Of a stretch of 64,000 bases of DNA, positions 27,782 to 36,968 are shown piece by piece. Numbering within the stretch: the first letter of the stretch is position 1; every line of letters begins with the position of its first letter. The notes beneath the pieces are model-generated. The model searched no databases and was not told the origin of the DNA. It saw nothing but the letters and a program-made list of their open reading frames with translations. Both the position numbers and the translations under genes were made by a program. The DNA comes from Verrucomicrobiales bacterium (GTDB lineage: Bacteria; Verrucomicrobiota; Verrucomicrobiia; Verrucomicrobiales; DEV007): contig JARGPJ010000006.1 in assembly GCA_029212615.1 (NCBI GenBank), positions 248,375 through 312,374 on the forward strand, read 5' to 3'.

Positions 27782-28897
27782 ATGCCCGGAATTCCCCCTG
27801 TTCTCGATCCCGCCTCCTGCCGACTGCGTCAGGAAACACTTAGAGCCTACCTCGACACCCGGAAACTTGACGGTGCCGTCTTTTATAACCGCCACTATGT
27901 CTACGCCCTCACCGGCTACTGGCATGAGCAAGTACTGACCCCAACGGCGTTACTTGTCGAAACATCGGGTAACGCCACCCTTATCACCCATGACCAGAGC
28001 CCGGCCGCCCCGGCCGCCGATGAAATTCTCCCCTACGTTCCGAATCACCTTTTCACGCTCAAACCCAACCTGAGCGGGTGCGTTGCCGACGTCCTGAATC
28101 CCCTCCTCTTATCGCTGAAAGAAATCGGCACCGACGAGCAAACGCCGGCGGCAATGCTTACCGGAACTGTTTGCCGGGACATCACCGAAGACTACCAGTA
28201 TCTAAGACGCTTCAAGCATGACGACGAGGTTGCGTCACTGGAGTTCCCGATTCTTTGCACGGAACGTGCCTACGCTGCGGCCCTCCAACTGATTGAGCCC
28301 GGACTCGGAGAGATCGAACTCATGACCGCGATGCAGGAGGAGGTGACGATCGCTGCCGGCGAAACCCTTTCAGGCTGGGGGCAGGATTTTCAATGCGGGG
28401 TCCCCGGTGGATTCGCACTCCGGGGTAAGCAAGCAAAAGCAGGAGAGCTTTGGGTTCTTGATGTCGGGGTAGGCGTGCGCGGATACAGGAGCGATCTCTG
28501 CCGTACCTTCGCTGTCAACGGAACCCCTACCGATGAACAACTGGCCGCACATTCCAGGATCGTCGAAGTGATGAAAGCCGGCGAAGCTTTTCTCAAGCCG
28601 GGGCAGTCCTGTCAGGAAATGTATGAAGCCGTCCATTCTGAGTTGGACGGCTGGAACGGTTACGATTTCTTTCACCACGCGGGACATGGCATCGGGCTGG
28701 ATGCCCACGAAGTTCCCCGCATCAATCCGGCATGGGACGATACCTTTCAAGTCGGCGATGTCGTCGCATTTGAACCCGGTCTCTACGGCGAGTCACTGCA
28801 CGGCGGAATTCGCCTCGAAAACAACTACCTCATCATCGAATCCGGGTTCCGCCAACTTTCTCACTTCCCTCTCGACCTCACCGCTCCCAACACCTAA
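27782..28897 (+). CDS. M24-family metallopeptidase (Xaa-Pro dipeptidase-like)
   Basis: 371 residues. The C-terminal pita-bread domain carries the five metal ligands: two Asp in LDVGVGVRGYRSDLCRTF, His in HHAGHGIGLDAHEVP, Glu in AFEPGLYG and Glu in GIRLENNYLI. The N-terminal domain (about 1-160) is the creatinase-like fold. No signal peptide. It probably cleaves Xaa-Pro dipeptides, although prolidase, aminopeptidase P and creatinase-like activities cannot be separated from sequence alone. Confidence 0.9.
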   Translation: MPGIPPVLDPASCRLRQETLRAYLDTRKLDGAVFYNRHYVYALTGYWHEQVLTPTALLVETSGNATLITHDQSPAAPAADEILPYVPNHLFTLKPNLSGCVADVLNPLLLSLKEIGTDEQTPAAMLTGTVCRDITEDYQYLRRFKHDDEVASLEFPILCTERAYAAALQLIEPGLGEIELMTAMQEEVTIAAGETLSGWGQDFQCGVPGGFALRGKQAKAGELWVLDVGVGVRGYRSDLCRTFAVNGTPTDEQLAAHSRIVEVMKAGEAFLKPGQSCQEMYEAVHSELDGWNGYDFFHHAGHGIGLDAHEVPRINPAWDDTFQVGDVVAFEPGLYGESLHGGIRLENNYLIIESGFRQLSHFPLDLTAPNT

Positions 28898-28984
28898 CTC
28901 AACGACGCCCCCCCCTTACTGAAGATCAGTCACACCACATTATTTTCATTTGACATTATTACCCTGACTAAGGAGTAATAGAGC

Positions 28985-29716
28985 ATGATTGAGCTCCCGA
29001 TGAATCAAACGGCAGGACTGTTCATTCTAATTTCATCTATCCTCTCTCTCGCCCCGGCGAGAGAATTCACGTCAGCAGACGGCAAAACGATTGAGGGCGA
29101 AGTCATTTCGATCCGCAACGACCAGGTCGTTCTCCAGATCGGCACGAAACAGTACACCCTGCCGACCACCCGATTCTCTGAAGCGGATCAATCCTACTTC
29201 GATGAGTGGAAAATTGCTGAAGCGAAGAATATCATCCCCAAGCTCGATGTGGATGTATCTACCGGAAAATCCAACCGTCTTGACACAGCCGATGAGTTTG
29301 ACGACCGGAAAGGATCTTTCCAGTTCTCGGTCAAAATACAAAACAATGAGCGCAACTACGATATTGAGGGAGCCACCGCCAGGCTCGTCGTCATCGGTGA
29401 ACATTGCGAGGAGAGGAAGAAATATGCCATCATGCAGACGACCGATTTTCAGCTTTCGGTCAAGGAAGGCGACACCTTCAGCTGGCAGGGCGATACCGTG
29501 AGCTACAAGTTCGATGACTCGGAACCTTCACGCTGGGGCCATCAATACTACGGCTACGTTCTCCAAATCAGCAACGCATCCGGCAAGATCATTTTCACGA
29601 AGACCCTCCCGAAAAAGTTTGAAGGAGACGAAGCAAAAATCCTTGCCCTGAAACGAAGTACCGGCTTCGACGATCAGATGAAAAATCTGGGCAACGCCAG
29701 CATCTACTTTGAATAG
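28985..29716 (+). CDS. Exported SHD1-like domain protein
   Basis: 243 residues with a signal peptide (to about residue 26). Residues 27-75 match the SHD1-like module found in many Planctomycetota and Verrucomicrobiota exported proteins: REFTSADGKTIEGEVISIRNDQVVLQI, then YTLPTTRFSEADQSYFDEW. The remainder (about 90-243) is strand-rich and may be a small beta-sandwich. No catalytic residues are apparent. AT-rich sequence and GGAG-like TAAGGAG precede the ATG, one of the clearer ribosome sites here. Convergent with the pseudokinase gene, three bases apart. Confidence 0.78.
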   Translation: MIELPMNQTAGLFILISSILSLAPAREFTSADGKTIEGEVISIRNDQVVLQIGTKQYTLPTTRFSEADQSYFDEWKIAEAKNIIPKLDVDVSTGKSNRLDTADEFDDRKGSFQFSVKIQNNERNYDIEGATARLVVIGEHCEERKKYAIMQTTDFQLSVKEGDTFSWQGDTVSYKFDDSEPSRWGHQYYGYVLQISNASGKIIFTKTLPKKFEGDEAKILALKRSTGFDDQMKNLGNASIYFE

Positions 29717-29719
29717 AGA

Positions 29720-32434
29720 TCACTGATCGGGACTTACCTCGAGTCCGCGGGCTTGACACCAGGCAACCGCACTTTGGTAATCCAGTGCGGCAGCCATCTT
29801 GATCCATCTCGTTGCTTCCGTAAAATCGGCCGGCTTCCCAAATCCGATTTCATAACACCTCCCGAGGGCGAACATGGAACGAACATCCCCCCGAACGGCT
29901 GCGGCTTCGAACATCCCTGCCGCGGCCCGCGGATCAACGGAGCCACCTGTTCCATTCGCTTCAAACAGACCCAAATGGTACTGTGACCCCAGGTGATCTT
30001 TCCCCGCCGCCGCTTCAATCTGTCTCCGCGCCTCTCCCGGTTTCCCCTCATCAAGCAGCAGGATTCCCAGAAGTTCTTTCGAATTGAGATTCCCTGACTT
30101 CGCCGACCTTACTAACATTTCTCTAACACTTTCCGGATCTGCATTTCCCAGTCCTTTCACCAGTGAAAGAACAGCGAGGTCAAACTGCGCGCTCAAATCA
30201 CCGAGCCGGGCGGCTTCTTCAAAACGTTGCACAACTTCACCGATCGGCGCACCATCCAATCCGACGAGAAGAGCATTCAGTCTTGCCGCCGTCGCGTCTC
30301 CCTCCTCAATCTGACCGTTTAGAAACTCATCCACGATAGAACGACTTTCAGGCGACCCTAGTTCACTGGTATAGGGAAGCAAATCGGGTTGCGATTCCTC
30401 CACAAGATAGGTCTCCAGATCGGCAACTACTTCCGCAGGAGTCGGAGCCGCAGGAACCAGGTAGTCACTCACTGGAAACCTCACGCCGTCGCGATCTTCA
30501 AAGTTACCGAGACGACTGTTCCATCCGGCAAAAAAATAGCCGGCAAAAAGCGCAACTACTACCGCCCACAAGGCGAGCCACCATCCCCGGAAAAACCGGG
30601 CTGCGCCGGTCATTTCAGGAGCGTCAAACTCATCCTCCCAATCCGGCTCATTGATTCCTTCACCACCTTCATTGATCTCGCTGGAAGTGACTATCGGGTC
30701 CGCAGGCTCAGTCAGTTCGATTTTTTCCTGAAAGAGGGTCGATTCTAACATCGAATCAAATCCATCATCAAGCGGCTCTTCCGGAGACTTCTCTTCACCT
30801 GCTGAATGATCTTCTTCCACAGAAGAATCTGAGTTCAAGAATTCGAGAAACAGATCATTCTCCACCGCCTCGGGATTCTGAAGAAGCTTCTCCCGAAATG
30901 ATTCCAATAGATTACTCAATGATTCAGGTAAATCAGATTGATCCCGGACCGGACGGCGCCATCTGAAACGGTAGGTCGTTAGAGCAAAAAAGATCAATGG
31001 CAGAGCCAAGGCAGAGCGTCTCGCCGCTTCGTTATTCTTACCGGGAACTCTTGAGAGACTTCTCACGGCTCCGGGTAAATTAACTCCTTCTCTCAGCGTT
31101 GAAGTGGTTTGATGCAGGCGGAGCTTCATCCCCCACTCTCTCCAAACCTCGCCCCCCTTCCTTTCGAGAAGATGCACGGAAGCCGGGACCGAACGAGTTC
31201 CCGAGAGCAGCAGAATATTCTCAGGCGGAAGCCACCAGACCGCGCAGGATCCGGTATTCTTTTCCAGCGAATCGACCGTCGACGAAACACGGCTCATTAT
31301 TTGAACAACCTCCTCGGGTGCTCGTGGCCCGACACGAAGAAGAAGACTCGCAAGACTCACTCCTTCAATACTTTCCTCCCCCACCAGGGTCAGCGAGTCC
31401 CGATCTTCCAGGTAATTCACGTGAAGCTGGTGAAGCATGGGGCGCCCCAGCCGCCGGGTCGCATCATGATGCTGATTCAGCCATCCTTCCCTCGGAATAG
31501 AAAGTGGCCCCGGCAACAGCTGCACAAAGCTCTCCTTGCCGCGGATCACCGCTTGAGTGGCATATCGCTCCCTTTCGGGATCTCGGAAGTCCACTATTTC
31601 AAATTCAGGGGATCCCTGGTAGGAGGCGGCAAGATCTTCTCTCATCCACTCCCGGACAAGAAATCTCGGCAGCCGAACCAGGGCGCGTTGCTCTTCCGCG
31701 TCCTGGGCAAGTATCTCCATCGCCGACCGAAGCCGCTCAAAAGAAACCTGTGAATTCTCAGAAAGAGCGCCGAGAACCACCTCCCTCGAATGCTCATCCA
31801 ACTCATCAAAATTGCGGGGAAGCGACGCCTCATAAAAAGTTCTCACGGGAACACCGGCAATAAGAGAACAAAAGATCTGTGCCAGATACCACTCCCGGGC
31901 ATGGTCCTGCACTTGCGCTCCCGGCCTGGTCCATCCATAAAATTCGGAAAAAACGGGACGAACCTGATGAAACCGGTCGATCACTACCTGAAAATTCAAG
32001 GTCGTGAACCGATCGAAGGAGGGAAGACCGGTTGGAACCTTTTCTAAAAAGTCGCAAAGCTGAACAATCCAGTGGGCGGCAACGGAAAACGGAACGCCAC
32101 CGCAACGGTCTAGATACTCAGGAAGAGGTTCCCCATCCTGCATTTCATCAGCGTAAAACAACTCTTCCGAGTCTCGTCCCCAGGTGATAAGCCGTGTCAC
32201 CGAGTCGCTTCTTAAATCGGCGATTTGCTTTAACTCACCTTGAAACGCCTCCAGCTTATCCTCCCGCACGGCAGCACCTTCGAAAATGTGAAGACGCGCG
32301 AGCCCCCACCGCTCACAGTCAAGGACCAGCAGGTTTTTCTCATCGATCCCCTGCGATGGAAGCGGAATCACTCCACCTTCCGCATCCCTTACGAAACGAA
32401 ACTGGGCAAACTCGGCGTTTGGAGGACTTTTCAT
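29720..32434 (-). CDS. Tandem pseudokinase - transmembrane - Sel1-repeat protein
   Basis: 904 residues from the ATG at 32434; the frame is open to 32623, but that would run into hisB. Residues about 20-250 and 280-500 have the lengths and helix patterns of two kinase-like folds (ADEMQDGEPLPEYLDRCGG; LPPENILLL), but neither shows HRD, DFG or a Gly-rich loop. An acidic stretch (about 560-640) and one membrane helix (about 650-672, WWLALWAVVVALFAGYFF) follow. The C-terminus contains Sel1-type repeats (AQFDLAVLSLVKG, SQYHLGLFEANG, SMFALGRCYEIGFG) outside the membrane. Probably a non-catalytic signalling scaffold. Confidence 0.75.
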   Translation of the reverse strand: MKSPPNAEFAQFRFVRDAEGGVIPLPSQGIDEKNLLVLDCERWGLARLHIFEGAAVREDKLEAFQGELKQIADLRSDSVTRLITWGRDSEELFYADEMQDGEPLPEYLDRCGGVPFSVAAHWIVQLCDFLEKVPTGLPSFDRFTTLNFQVVIDRFHQVRPVFSEFYGWTRPGAQVQDHAREWYLAQIFCSLIAGVPVRTFYEASLPRNFDELDEHSREVVLGALSENSQVSFERLRSAMEILAQDAEEQRALVRLPRFLVREWMREDLAASYQGSPEFEIVDFRDPERERYATQAVIRGKESFVQLLPGPLSIPREGWLNQHHDATRRLGRPMLHQLHVNYLEDRDSLTLVGEESIEGVSLASLLLRVGPRAPEEVVQIMSRVSSTVDSLEKNTGSCAVWWLPPENILLLSGTRSVPASVHLLERKGGEVWREWGMKLRLHQTTSTLREGVNLPGAVRSLSRVPGKNNEAARRSALALPLIFFALTTYRFRWRRPVRDQSDLPESLSNLLESFREKLLQNPEAVENDLFLEFLNSDSSVEEDHSAGEEKSPEEPLDDGFDSMLESTLFQEKIELTEPADPIVTSSEINEGGEGINEPDWEDEFDAPEMTGAARFFRGWWLALWAVVVALFAGYFFAGWNSRLGNFEDRDGVRFPVSDYLVPAAPTPAEVVADLETYLVEESQPDLLPYTSELGSPESRSIVDEFLNGQIEEGDATAARLNALLVGLDGAPIGEVVQRFEEAARLGDLSAQFDLAVLSLVKGLGNADPESVREMLVRSAKSGNLNSKELLGILLLDEGKPGEARRQIEAAAGKDHLGSQYHLGLFEANGTGGSVDPRAAAGMFEAAAVRGDVRSMFALGRCYEIGFGKPADFTEATRWIKMAAALDYQSAVAWCQARGLEVSPDQ

Positions 32435-32533
32435 AAACAATTCCTGAAGGCAGCCGAACAACAATCGGTTGAGGTATTCAATGAAAAGGTAGACATTATC
32501 CAACGGTTCGTCATCACGAAACCGAAAACTATC

Positions 32534-33136
32534 ATGGCGGAAGCAACACGCACCAGCACGATCAACCGTTCTACCAGCGAAACTGACATTCAGCTTTCGC
32601 TGGACGTCGACGGCACCGGTCAATCATCCATCGACACAGGAGTACCCTTCTTCGATCACATGCTCACCCTTTTTGCGAAGCATGGACGATTTGATCTTGA
32701 AGTGAAGGTCAAAGGCGACATCGAAATCGACTTTCACCACACCGTCGAAGACACCGGCATCGTTCTCGGTCAGGCCTTTCGCGAAGCGCTCGGTGAAAAA
32801 CGCGGGCTTTTCCGCTATGGATCAGGACTCTTCCCCATGGATGAAACACTGGTTCAAGTTGCCCTCGACATGAGCGGCCGTCCCTTCCTCGAATATCGTG
32901 GACCGGAGAATGTTCCCCACATCGGCGACAAGTTTAACTTCACCCTCGTCGAAGAGTTTCTTCGTGCCTTTTCGTTCAATTCCCTCTGCAACCTTCACGT
33001 GCAGATTCAGTATGGCCGCGACCCCCACCACATGGCCGAGGCTGTATTTAAAGGTCTGAGCCGCAGCCTCGATGACGCTACGACGATCGATGATCGTATC
33101 ATCGACATCATTCCGAGCACAAAAGACGTGCTTTAA
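32534..33136 (+). CDS. hisB: Imidazoleglycerol-phosphate dehydratase
   Basis: Histidine-pathway enzyme that dehydrates imidazole glycerol phosphate. 200 residues from the ATG at 32534, the size of monofunctional enzymes; the frame is open to 32240 but overlaps the divergent gene. Metal-binding motifs are FFDHMLTLFAKHG and IDFHHTVEDTGIVLG, then FNSLCNLHVQIQYGRDPHHMAEAVFKG near the C-terminus. No phosphatase domain is fused. hisH follows after 28 bases, so the two are co-transcribed. Confidence 0.96.
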   Translation: MAEATRTSTINRSTSETDIQLSLDVDGTGQSSIDTGVPFFDHMLTLFAKHGRFDLEVKVKGDIEIDFHHTVEDTGIVLGQAFREALGEKRGLFRYGSGLFPMDETLVQVALDMSGRPFLEYRGPENVPHIGDKFNFTLVEEFLRAFSFNSLCNLHVQIQYGRDPHHMAEAVFKGLSRSLDDATTIDDRIIDIIPSTKDVL

Positions 33137-33164
33137 ATCATCAGCTCCTGAGCTACAGATCAGC

Positions 33165-33782
33165 ATGGCAGACCGGGTCGGCGTTATCGATTATGGAGGG
33201 GGAAACCTCCAGAATGTATTGAATGTGCTCAAATTCCTCGGGCACGAGGGTTCACTTGTGTCTCAAGAGGGAGATCTCGACTCCGTCGACCGCCTCCTCT
33301 TTCCCGGCGTCGGGTCATTTGGCGACTGCGTTGAAGACCTCGATCGCAAACAACTTCGCGCTCCATTGGAACAGTGGCTCAAAGAAGACCGCCCCTATTT
33401 CGGTATTTGCCTCGGTTATCAGGTTCTCTTCGAAAAATCTGCCGAGTCCCCCGGCGCCAAAGGCCTCGGCTTTCTTGACGGGGAAGTTGTCCGCTTCGAC
33501 GATTCACACAGCCTCAAGATCCCTCACATGGGCTGGAACGAAGTCAATCCAGTCGATCCCGAATACTACATCTGGAAAGAGGCCCCCTCGCCCCTGCATC
33601 TTTACTTTGTGCACTCGTTTTATCCGCAGCCGTCAGACCCGGCCTTGATCAGCTCGACAGCAGAATACGGAAACTCATTCGCTTCGAGCATCGCGCAGGG
33701 CAATATCTTTGCCGGACAGTTCCACCCGGAACGCAGCCAGGACGCGGGACTGAAATTGATCTCCAACTTTCTGAACGCCTAA
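33165..33782 (+). CDS. hisH: Imidazole glycerol phosphate synthase, glutaminase subunit
   Basis: Class I glutamine amidotransferase that supplies ammonia to HisF in histidine synthesis. 205 residues. The oxyanion strand is FPGVGSFGDC, the nucleophile is Cys in FGICLGYQVLF, and the triad is completed by His and Glu in GQFHPERSQDAG. The ATG at 33165 was chosen because it starts at the first strand (RVGVIDYGGGNLQN); the open frame begins earlier inside hisB. hisF and hisA are not next to it. Confidence 0.96.
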   Translation: MADRVGVIDYGGGNLQNVLNVLKFLGHEGSLVSQEGDLDSVDRLLFPGVGSFGDCVEDLDRKQLRAPLEQWLKEDRPYFGICLGYQVLFEKSAESPGAKGLGFLDGEVVRFDDSHSLKIPHMGWNEVNPVDPEYYIWKEAPSPLHLYFVHSFYPQPSDPALISSTAEYGNSFASSIAQGNIFAGQFHPERSQDAGLKLISNFLNA

Positions 33783-33784
33783 GC

Positions 33785-33809
33785 GCCCCGGCCACGGGTG
33801 CTCCGGGGC
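33785..33809. terminator. Weak hairpin between hisH and dnaN
   Basis: GCCCCGG, an 11-base loop and CCGGGGC form a 7-bp GC-only stem just after hisH, in a convergent gap with dnaN. No T-run follows on the plus strand, so intrinsic termination is uncertain. Confidence 0.45.
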
Positions 33810-33876
33810 CGTCTTCGCGATCTTTCGTGCCCTGTCTTTACGGAAATACTCCCGGGAACGTCTCGGGACCCGTCGA

Positions 33877-34974
33877 TCAGTTCGCGACACGCATCGGCAT
33901 GATGACGTAAAGGAACGGTTCGTCGATCTTGATGACACCGGGGCTGCTTTCATCGATCAGGTCGATAAAAATCTCATCCTGATCAAGGTTTCGAAGCGGA
34001 GCCATCACAAATTCAGGATTAAAGGCAACCACGATACGTGGACCTTCATACCGGACGTCGATCGATTCCTCAGCCTCACCGATATCAGGTGAATTCGCCG
34101 AAATCGCAAGCTTGTTGTCATCGAAGGCAAACTTGATCGAGTTCGTCTTCTCATTCGCAAGAAGGCTGACACGCTTTACCGCATTAAGAAAAACTTCGCG
34201 TTCAATCGTGACGCGATGATTGGCAGCCCCGGGAATGACCTGGCGGAAATTCGGGTAGTTTCCTTCGATCAATTTGGTGATGAGGTGGCTCTCGTTCAGC
34301 TCAAAGCTCGCCTGACTGTTCGTCAGAGCGATCTTCAGCTCACCGGAATCACCGAGCAGTCGCTGAAGTTCATTCACCGCTTTCGTGGGGATGATCACTG
34401 CTGTCTCATTTCCCGCGGGAAACTCAAGATCCTGTTCGACCATCGCAAGACGGCGACCGTCGGTTGCGACAAGTGTCAGCATGCCTTCACCGATGAGGCA
34501 ATTTACGCCATTGAGGACGTAGCGGGTCTCATCAGTCGAAATCGCATAGGCAGTCTTGCGAAGGGCATCCTTCAGCAACTTCTGATCAATCGTGAACTCC
34601 TTCGCTTCACCGAACTCGCCGATCACCGGAAACTCGTCACTGGGGAGCCCCAGAATCTTGAAGAAACTCGGCCCGCTCTTCACGGTGGCCGCATTGTCTT
34701 CATTCACTTCGAAATTGATCTCACTGGTCGGCAACTCCCTGACAATGCTGGCAAGGCGCCGGGCGGGAAGCGTTGTCTTTCCGACAGTTGTCACGGTTGC
34801 CGCAATTCGCTTGGTAATCGTGACATCCAGATCCGTCGTCGACAACTGCAACCCCAGTTCGTCAGCCTCAATGAGAACATTCGACAAAATAGGGAGCGTT
34901 GTCCGCGTGCTGACAACGTGCTGAACCTGGTTCAGTGCGTCTTGAAATACGTCTTTTTCGATCTGAAATTTCAT
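33877..34974 (-). CDS. dnaN: DNA polymerase III beta subunit (sliding clamp)
   Basis: 365 residues, the normal clamp length, from the ATG at 34974 (MKFQIEKDVFQDALNQVQ); the frame is open 15 codons further. The three-domain clamp pattern is clear: STRTTLPILSNVLIEA in domain 1, TRYVLNGV and VATDGRRLAMV in domain 2, and IDEPFLYVIMPMRV at the C-terminus. It encircles DNA and tethers polymerase III. It follows dnaA on the same strand with a 53-base gap, the conserved origin-region order. Confidence 0.97.
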   Translation of the reverse strand: MKFQIEKDVFQDALNQVQHVVSTRTTLPILSNVLIEADELGLQLSTTDLDVTITKRIAATVTTVGKTTLPARRLASIVRELPTSEINFEVNEDNAATVKSGPSFFKILGLPSDEFPVIGEFGEAKEFTIDQKLLKDALRKTAYAISTDETRYVLNGVNCLIGEGMLTLVATDGRRLAMVEQDLEFPAGNETAVIIPTKAVNELQRLLGDSGELKIALTNSQASFELNESHLITKLIEGNYPNFRQVIPGAANHRVTIEREVFLNAVKRVSLLANEKTNSIKFAFDDNKLAISANSPDIGEAEESIDVRYEGPRIVVAFNPEFVMAPLRNLDQDEIFIDLIDESSPGVIKIDEPFLYVIMPMRVAN

Positions 34975-35027
34975 GCTGGAGCAAACGTGAAGGTGAACGC
35001 GAAAGCCCGACCTGTCCACGGCAAACT

Positions 35028-36563
35028 TCAGCCTGAATACTTCTCACGATAACGATTTGCATCGAGCTTGTCGCTCTTGCCTTTGGGCCGGCTTGAACGC
35101 CGGTTTCGCTTGGATTCAATTGAAGACCCGCCCCGCAAAAGACGGCGCTTGATCAACTCCACCGATCCCTTGAATGAGGTCGATGTCTGAAACTTTGCTT
35201 TCACCCGCTTCACCGCATGGATCACCGTTCCGTGATCCTTTCCGAAGCTGGCGGCAACATCCATGAGCGAAAGATCCGTGAGTTCCCGCATCAAATACAT
35301 GGCAACATGGCGAGCCTCAGCCACCCGTGCGGTGCGTTTTTTACCGTTCAACACCGAAACCTCGATGTCGTAATGCTCCGACACAGCCTGCTTAATCTCT
35401 TCGATACCAAGCTGAGAAGAGGAAGCACTGCCCCCGATAATGTCGGAAAGTATCTCATCAATCTTCGAAGGATCGACCTCAGCATCATTCATCGTGGTGA
35501 CCATCGCCACGCGGATCAAGGCCCCTTCGAGAACGCGGACGTTCCCTTTCACCCGCTCTACGATCGCATTAATCAGCTCATCGGAGACCTGCATATTCCA
35601 GTCATCGCGCTTCCGGCGGAGGATGGCAGCGCGAGTCTCGAGTTCAGGGCGGTGGATCTCGACACTGAGCCCCCATTGAAAGCGCGATATAAGACGGTCT
35701 TCGAGCGCACTGATTTCACCGGCAGGGCAATCACTGGCCAAAACGATCTGGCGCCCGAGATCGGAAAGGCGGTTGAAGGTATGAAAAAATTCCTGCTGCA
35801 ATCCTTCCTTGCGACCGAAAAACTGAACGTCATCGATCAAGAGCAAATCGGCTTCACGGTATTTCTTCCGGAACGAAACGAGCGCATTCTTCTGAATCGC
35901 GTCGATGTAGTCATTCGAGAATTGCTCAGCAGTGACGAAAATGATCTTCGACTTGGGGCGTTTCTCCAGAGAAGCCCATCCAATGCCGTGAAGGAGATGA
36001 GTCTTTCCGAGTCCGCAGGCAGAGTGAAAGAAAAGAGGCTGGTAGGTCTTTCCGGGCTCATTGGCGACGGCTTGCGATGCTGCCCAGGCAAGTTCGCTGT
36101 TTTCCCCCGGAACAAAGTTATCGAACCTGAAAAGCTCCACGAGTCCGGCGGCGCGACCTCGCTCAAGTAGCTTTTTCTCACTGATCTTCTCCGTGAGAAC
36201 GCGACTTTTAACTTTCGTTACTTTGTTTTTGTTTTTGTCAGACTTCGGCTTCTTCTCAACCACTGTCTCCTCTTCATCCAGAACATCGAAGCGAAAGCTC
36301 TCGCAAACCGGGATATGTTTCTGAAGAGTTAATAATATAGTTTCTTTAAAATTTGACTCCGCCCAGAAAGCGTAGCCCGAACCCGGGACTTCGATAACAG
36401 CCTCCGTATTGTCCATTGTGGACAGCTTGAAGTTGGGAAGAAAGAGTTCGTAGGTAGAGTCACCTAGCGCATTTCGAAGATCGTCTGAAATGCGGTTCCA
36501 AAGGGTTTTAAGATTTTGTTTTTCAGTAGGTTGTCGGGGTTCAGAATCGGAATCGGGGTGCAT
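35028..36563 (-). CDS. dnaA: Chromosomal replication initiator DnaA
   Basis: 511 residues. Domain I is about 15-90; a short Lys-rich linker follows. The AAA+ core has Walker A in FHSACGLGKTHLLHGIG (181-188), Walker B LLLIDDVQFF (about 241-249) and the sensor/arginine-finger region LISRFQWGLSV. Domain IV carries VAEARHVAMYLMRELTDLSLMDVAASFGKDHGTVIHA. Two oddities: the first Gly of the P-loop is Ser181, and the base-contacting Thr of the usual DH[T/S]TV is Gly445. A basic C-terminal tail of about 40 residues follows domain IV. dnaN is immediately downstream. Confidence 0.96.
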   Translation of the reverse strand: MHPDSDSEPRQPTEKQNLKTLWNRISDDLRNALGDSTYELFLPNFKLSTMDNTEAVIEVPGSGYAFWAESNFKETILLTLQKHIPVCESFRFDVLDEEETVVEKKPKSDKNKNKVTKVKSRVLTEKISEKKLLERGRAAGLVELFRFDNFVPGENSELAWAASQAVANEPGKTYQPLFFHSACGLGKTHLLHGIGWASLEKRPKSKIIFVTAEQFSNDYIDAIQKNALVSFRKKYREADLLLIDDVQFFGRKEGLQQEFFHTFNRLSDLGRQIVLASDCPAGEISALEDRLISRFQWGLSVEIHRPELETRAAILRRKRDDWNMQVSDELINAIVERVKGNVRVLEGALIRVAMVTTMNDAEVDPSKIDEILSDIIGGSASSSQLGIEEIKQAVSEHYDIEVSVLNGKKRTARVAEARHVAMYLMRELTDLSLMDVAASFGKDHGTVIHAVKRVKAKFQTSTSFKGSVELIKRRLLRGGSSIESKRNRRSSRPKGKSDKLDANRYREKYSG

Positions 36564-36968
36564 GAGGGAACGGAATTTCTCGGGTTCGGAGCGTGTGTCT
36601 TGTGCGTGGGCATCGCCTCGGCCGCCAGGTAATGGAAATTCAAACTGTTGATAATGAACGAGTTACATACAAGACTAATCAAGTATCCCTCAGAGCAAAT
36701 TTCAATAGCGTGTTCCATCCCTTCGACATGACGGATCTGCTGCTACCTTACTTTCAAGCTGGAAACGATGGCTTGAAAGGGAGTGGAAGAACTTTTCCGC
36801 GCTGTGCGAGACGCGAGACTCAGAGTGACATTCCCGTCAAAGAAGAACAACCGGAAATTGTCATTTTCGACAGATTTTTTCCACCGCCCGAGTCTTCAAC
36901 CTAGAAGAAATTCGACGGTTTCCCAAAAGCTAAAATTTTGAGAAAACCGCTAAATAAACCTAAATGAT
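36564..36968. other. Intergenic region upstream of dnaA, candidate origin
   Basis: 405 bases between the dnaA start and the symporter stop; no convincing gene. The end near 36900-36968 is strongly AT-rich. Matches to the DnaA box TTATCCACA are imperfect: TGTTGATAA at about 36646 and TTTTCCACC at 36877-36885. An interrupted inverted repeat (CGGTTT...CAAAA...TTTTG...AAACCG) occupies 36916-36949 and may be the symporter terminator. It should hold the dnaA promoter; origin function is only suggested by position. Confidence 0.45.
36916..36949 (-). repeat. Interrupted inverted repeat downstream of symporter gene
   Basis: Outer arms CGGTTT/AAACCG and inner arms CAAAA/TTTTG enclose a 7-base loop. 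It starts 20 bases beyond the symporter stop codon on the minus strand and is followed by a T-rich but broken tract. A terminator or an origin-unwinding element are both possible. Confidence 0.5.

Noticed and set aside
36640-36890. Consensus DnaA boxes
   Set aside because: Only seven- or eight-of-nine matches (TGTTGATAA, TTTTCCACC) were found; that is close to chance in an AT-rich region, so no box was annotated.
36593-36904. A 103-codon plus-strand frame upstream of dnaA
   Set aside because: Composition is not protein-like and it covers the expected dnaA promoter/origin region; no ribosome site.
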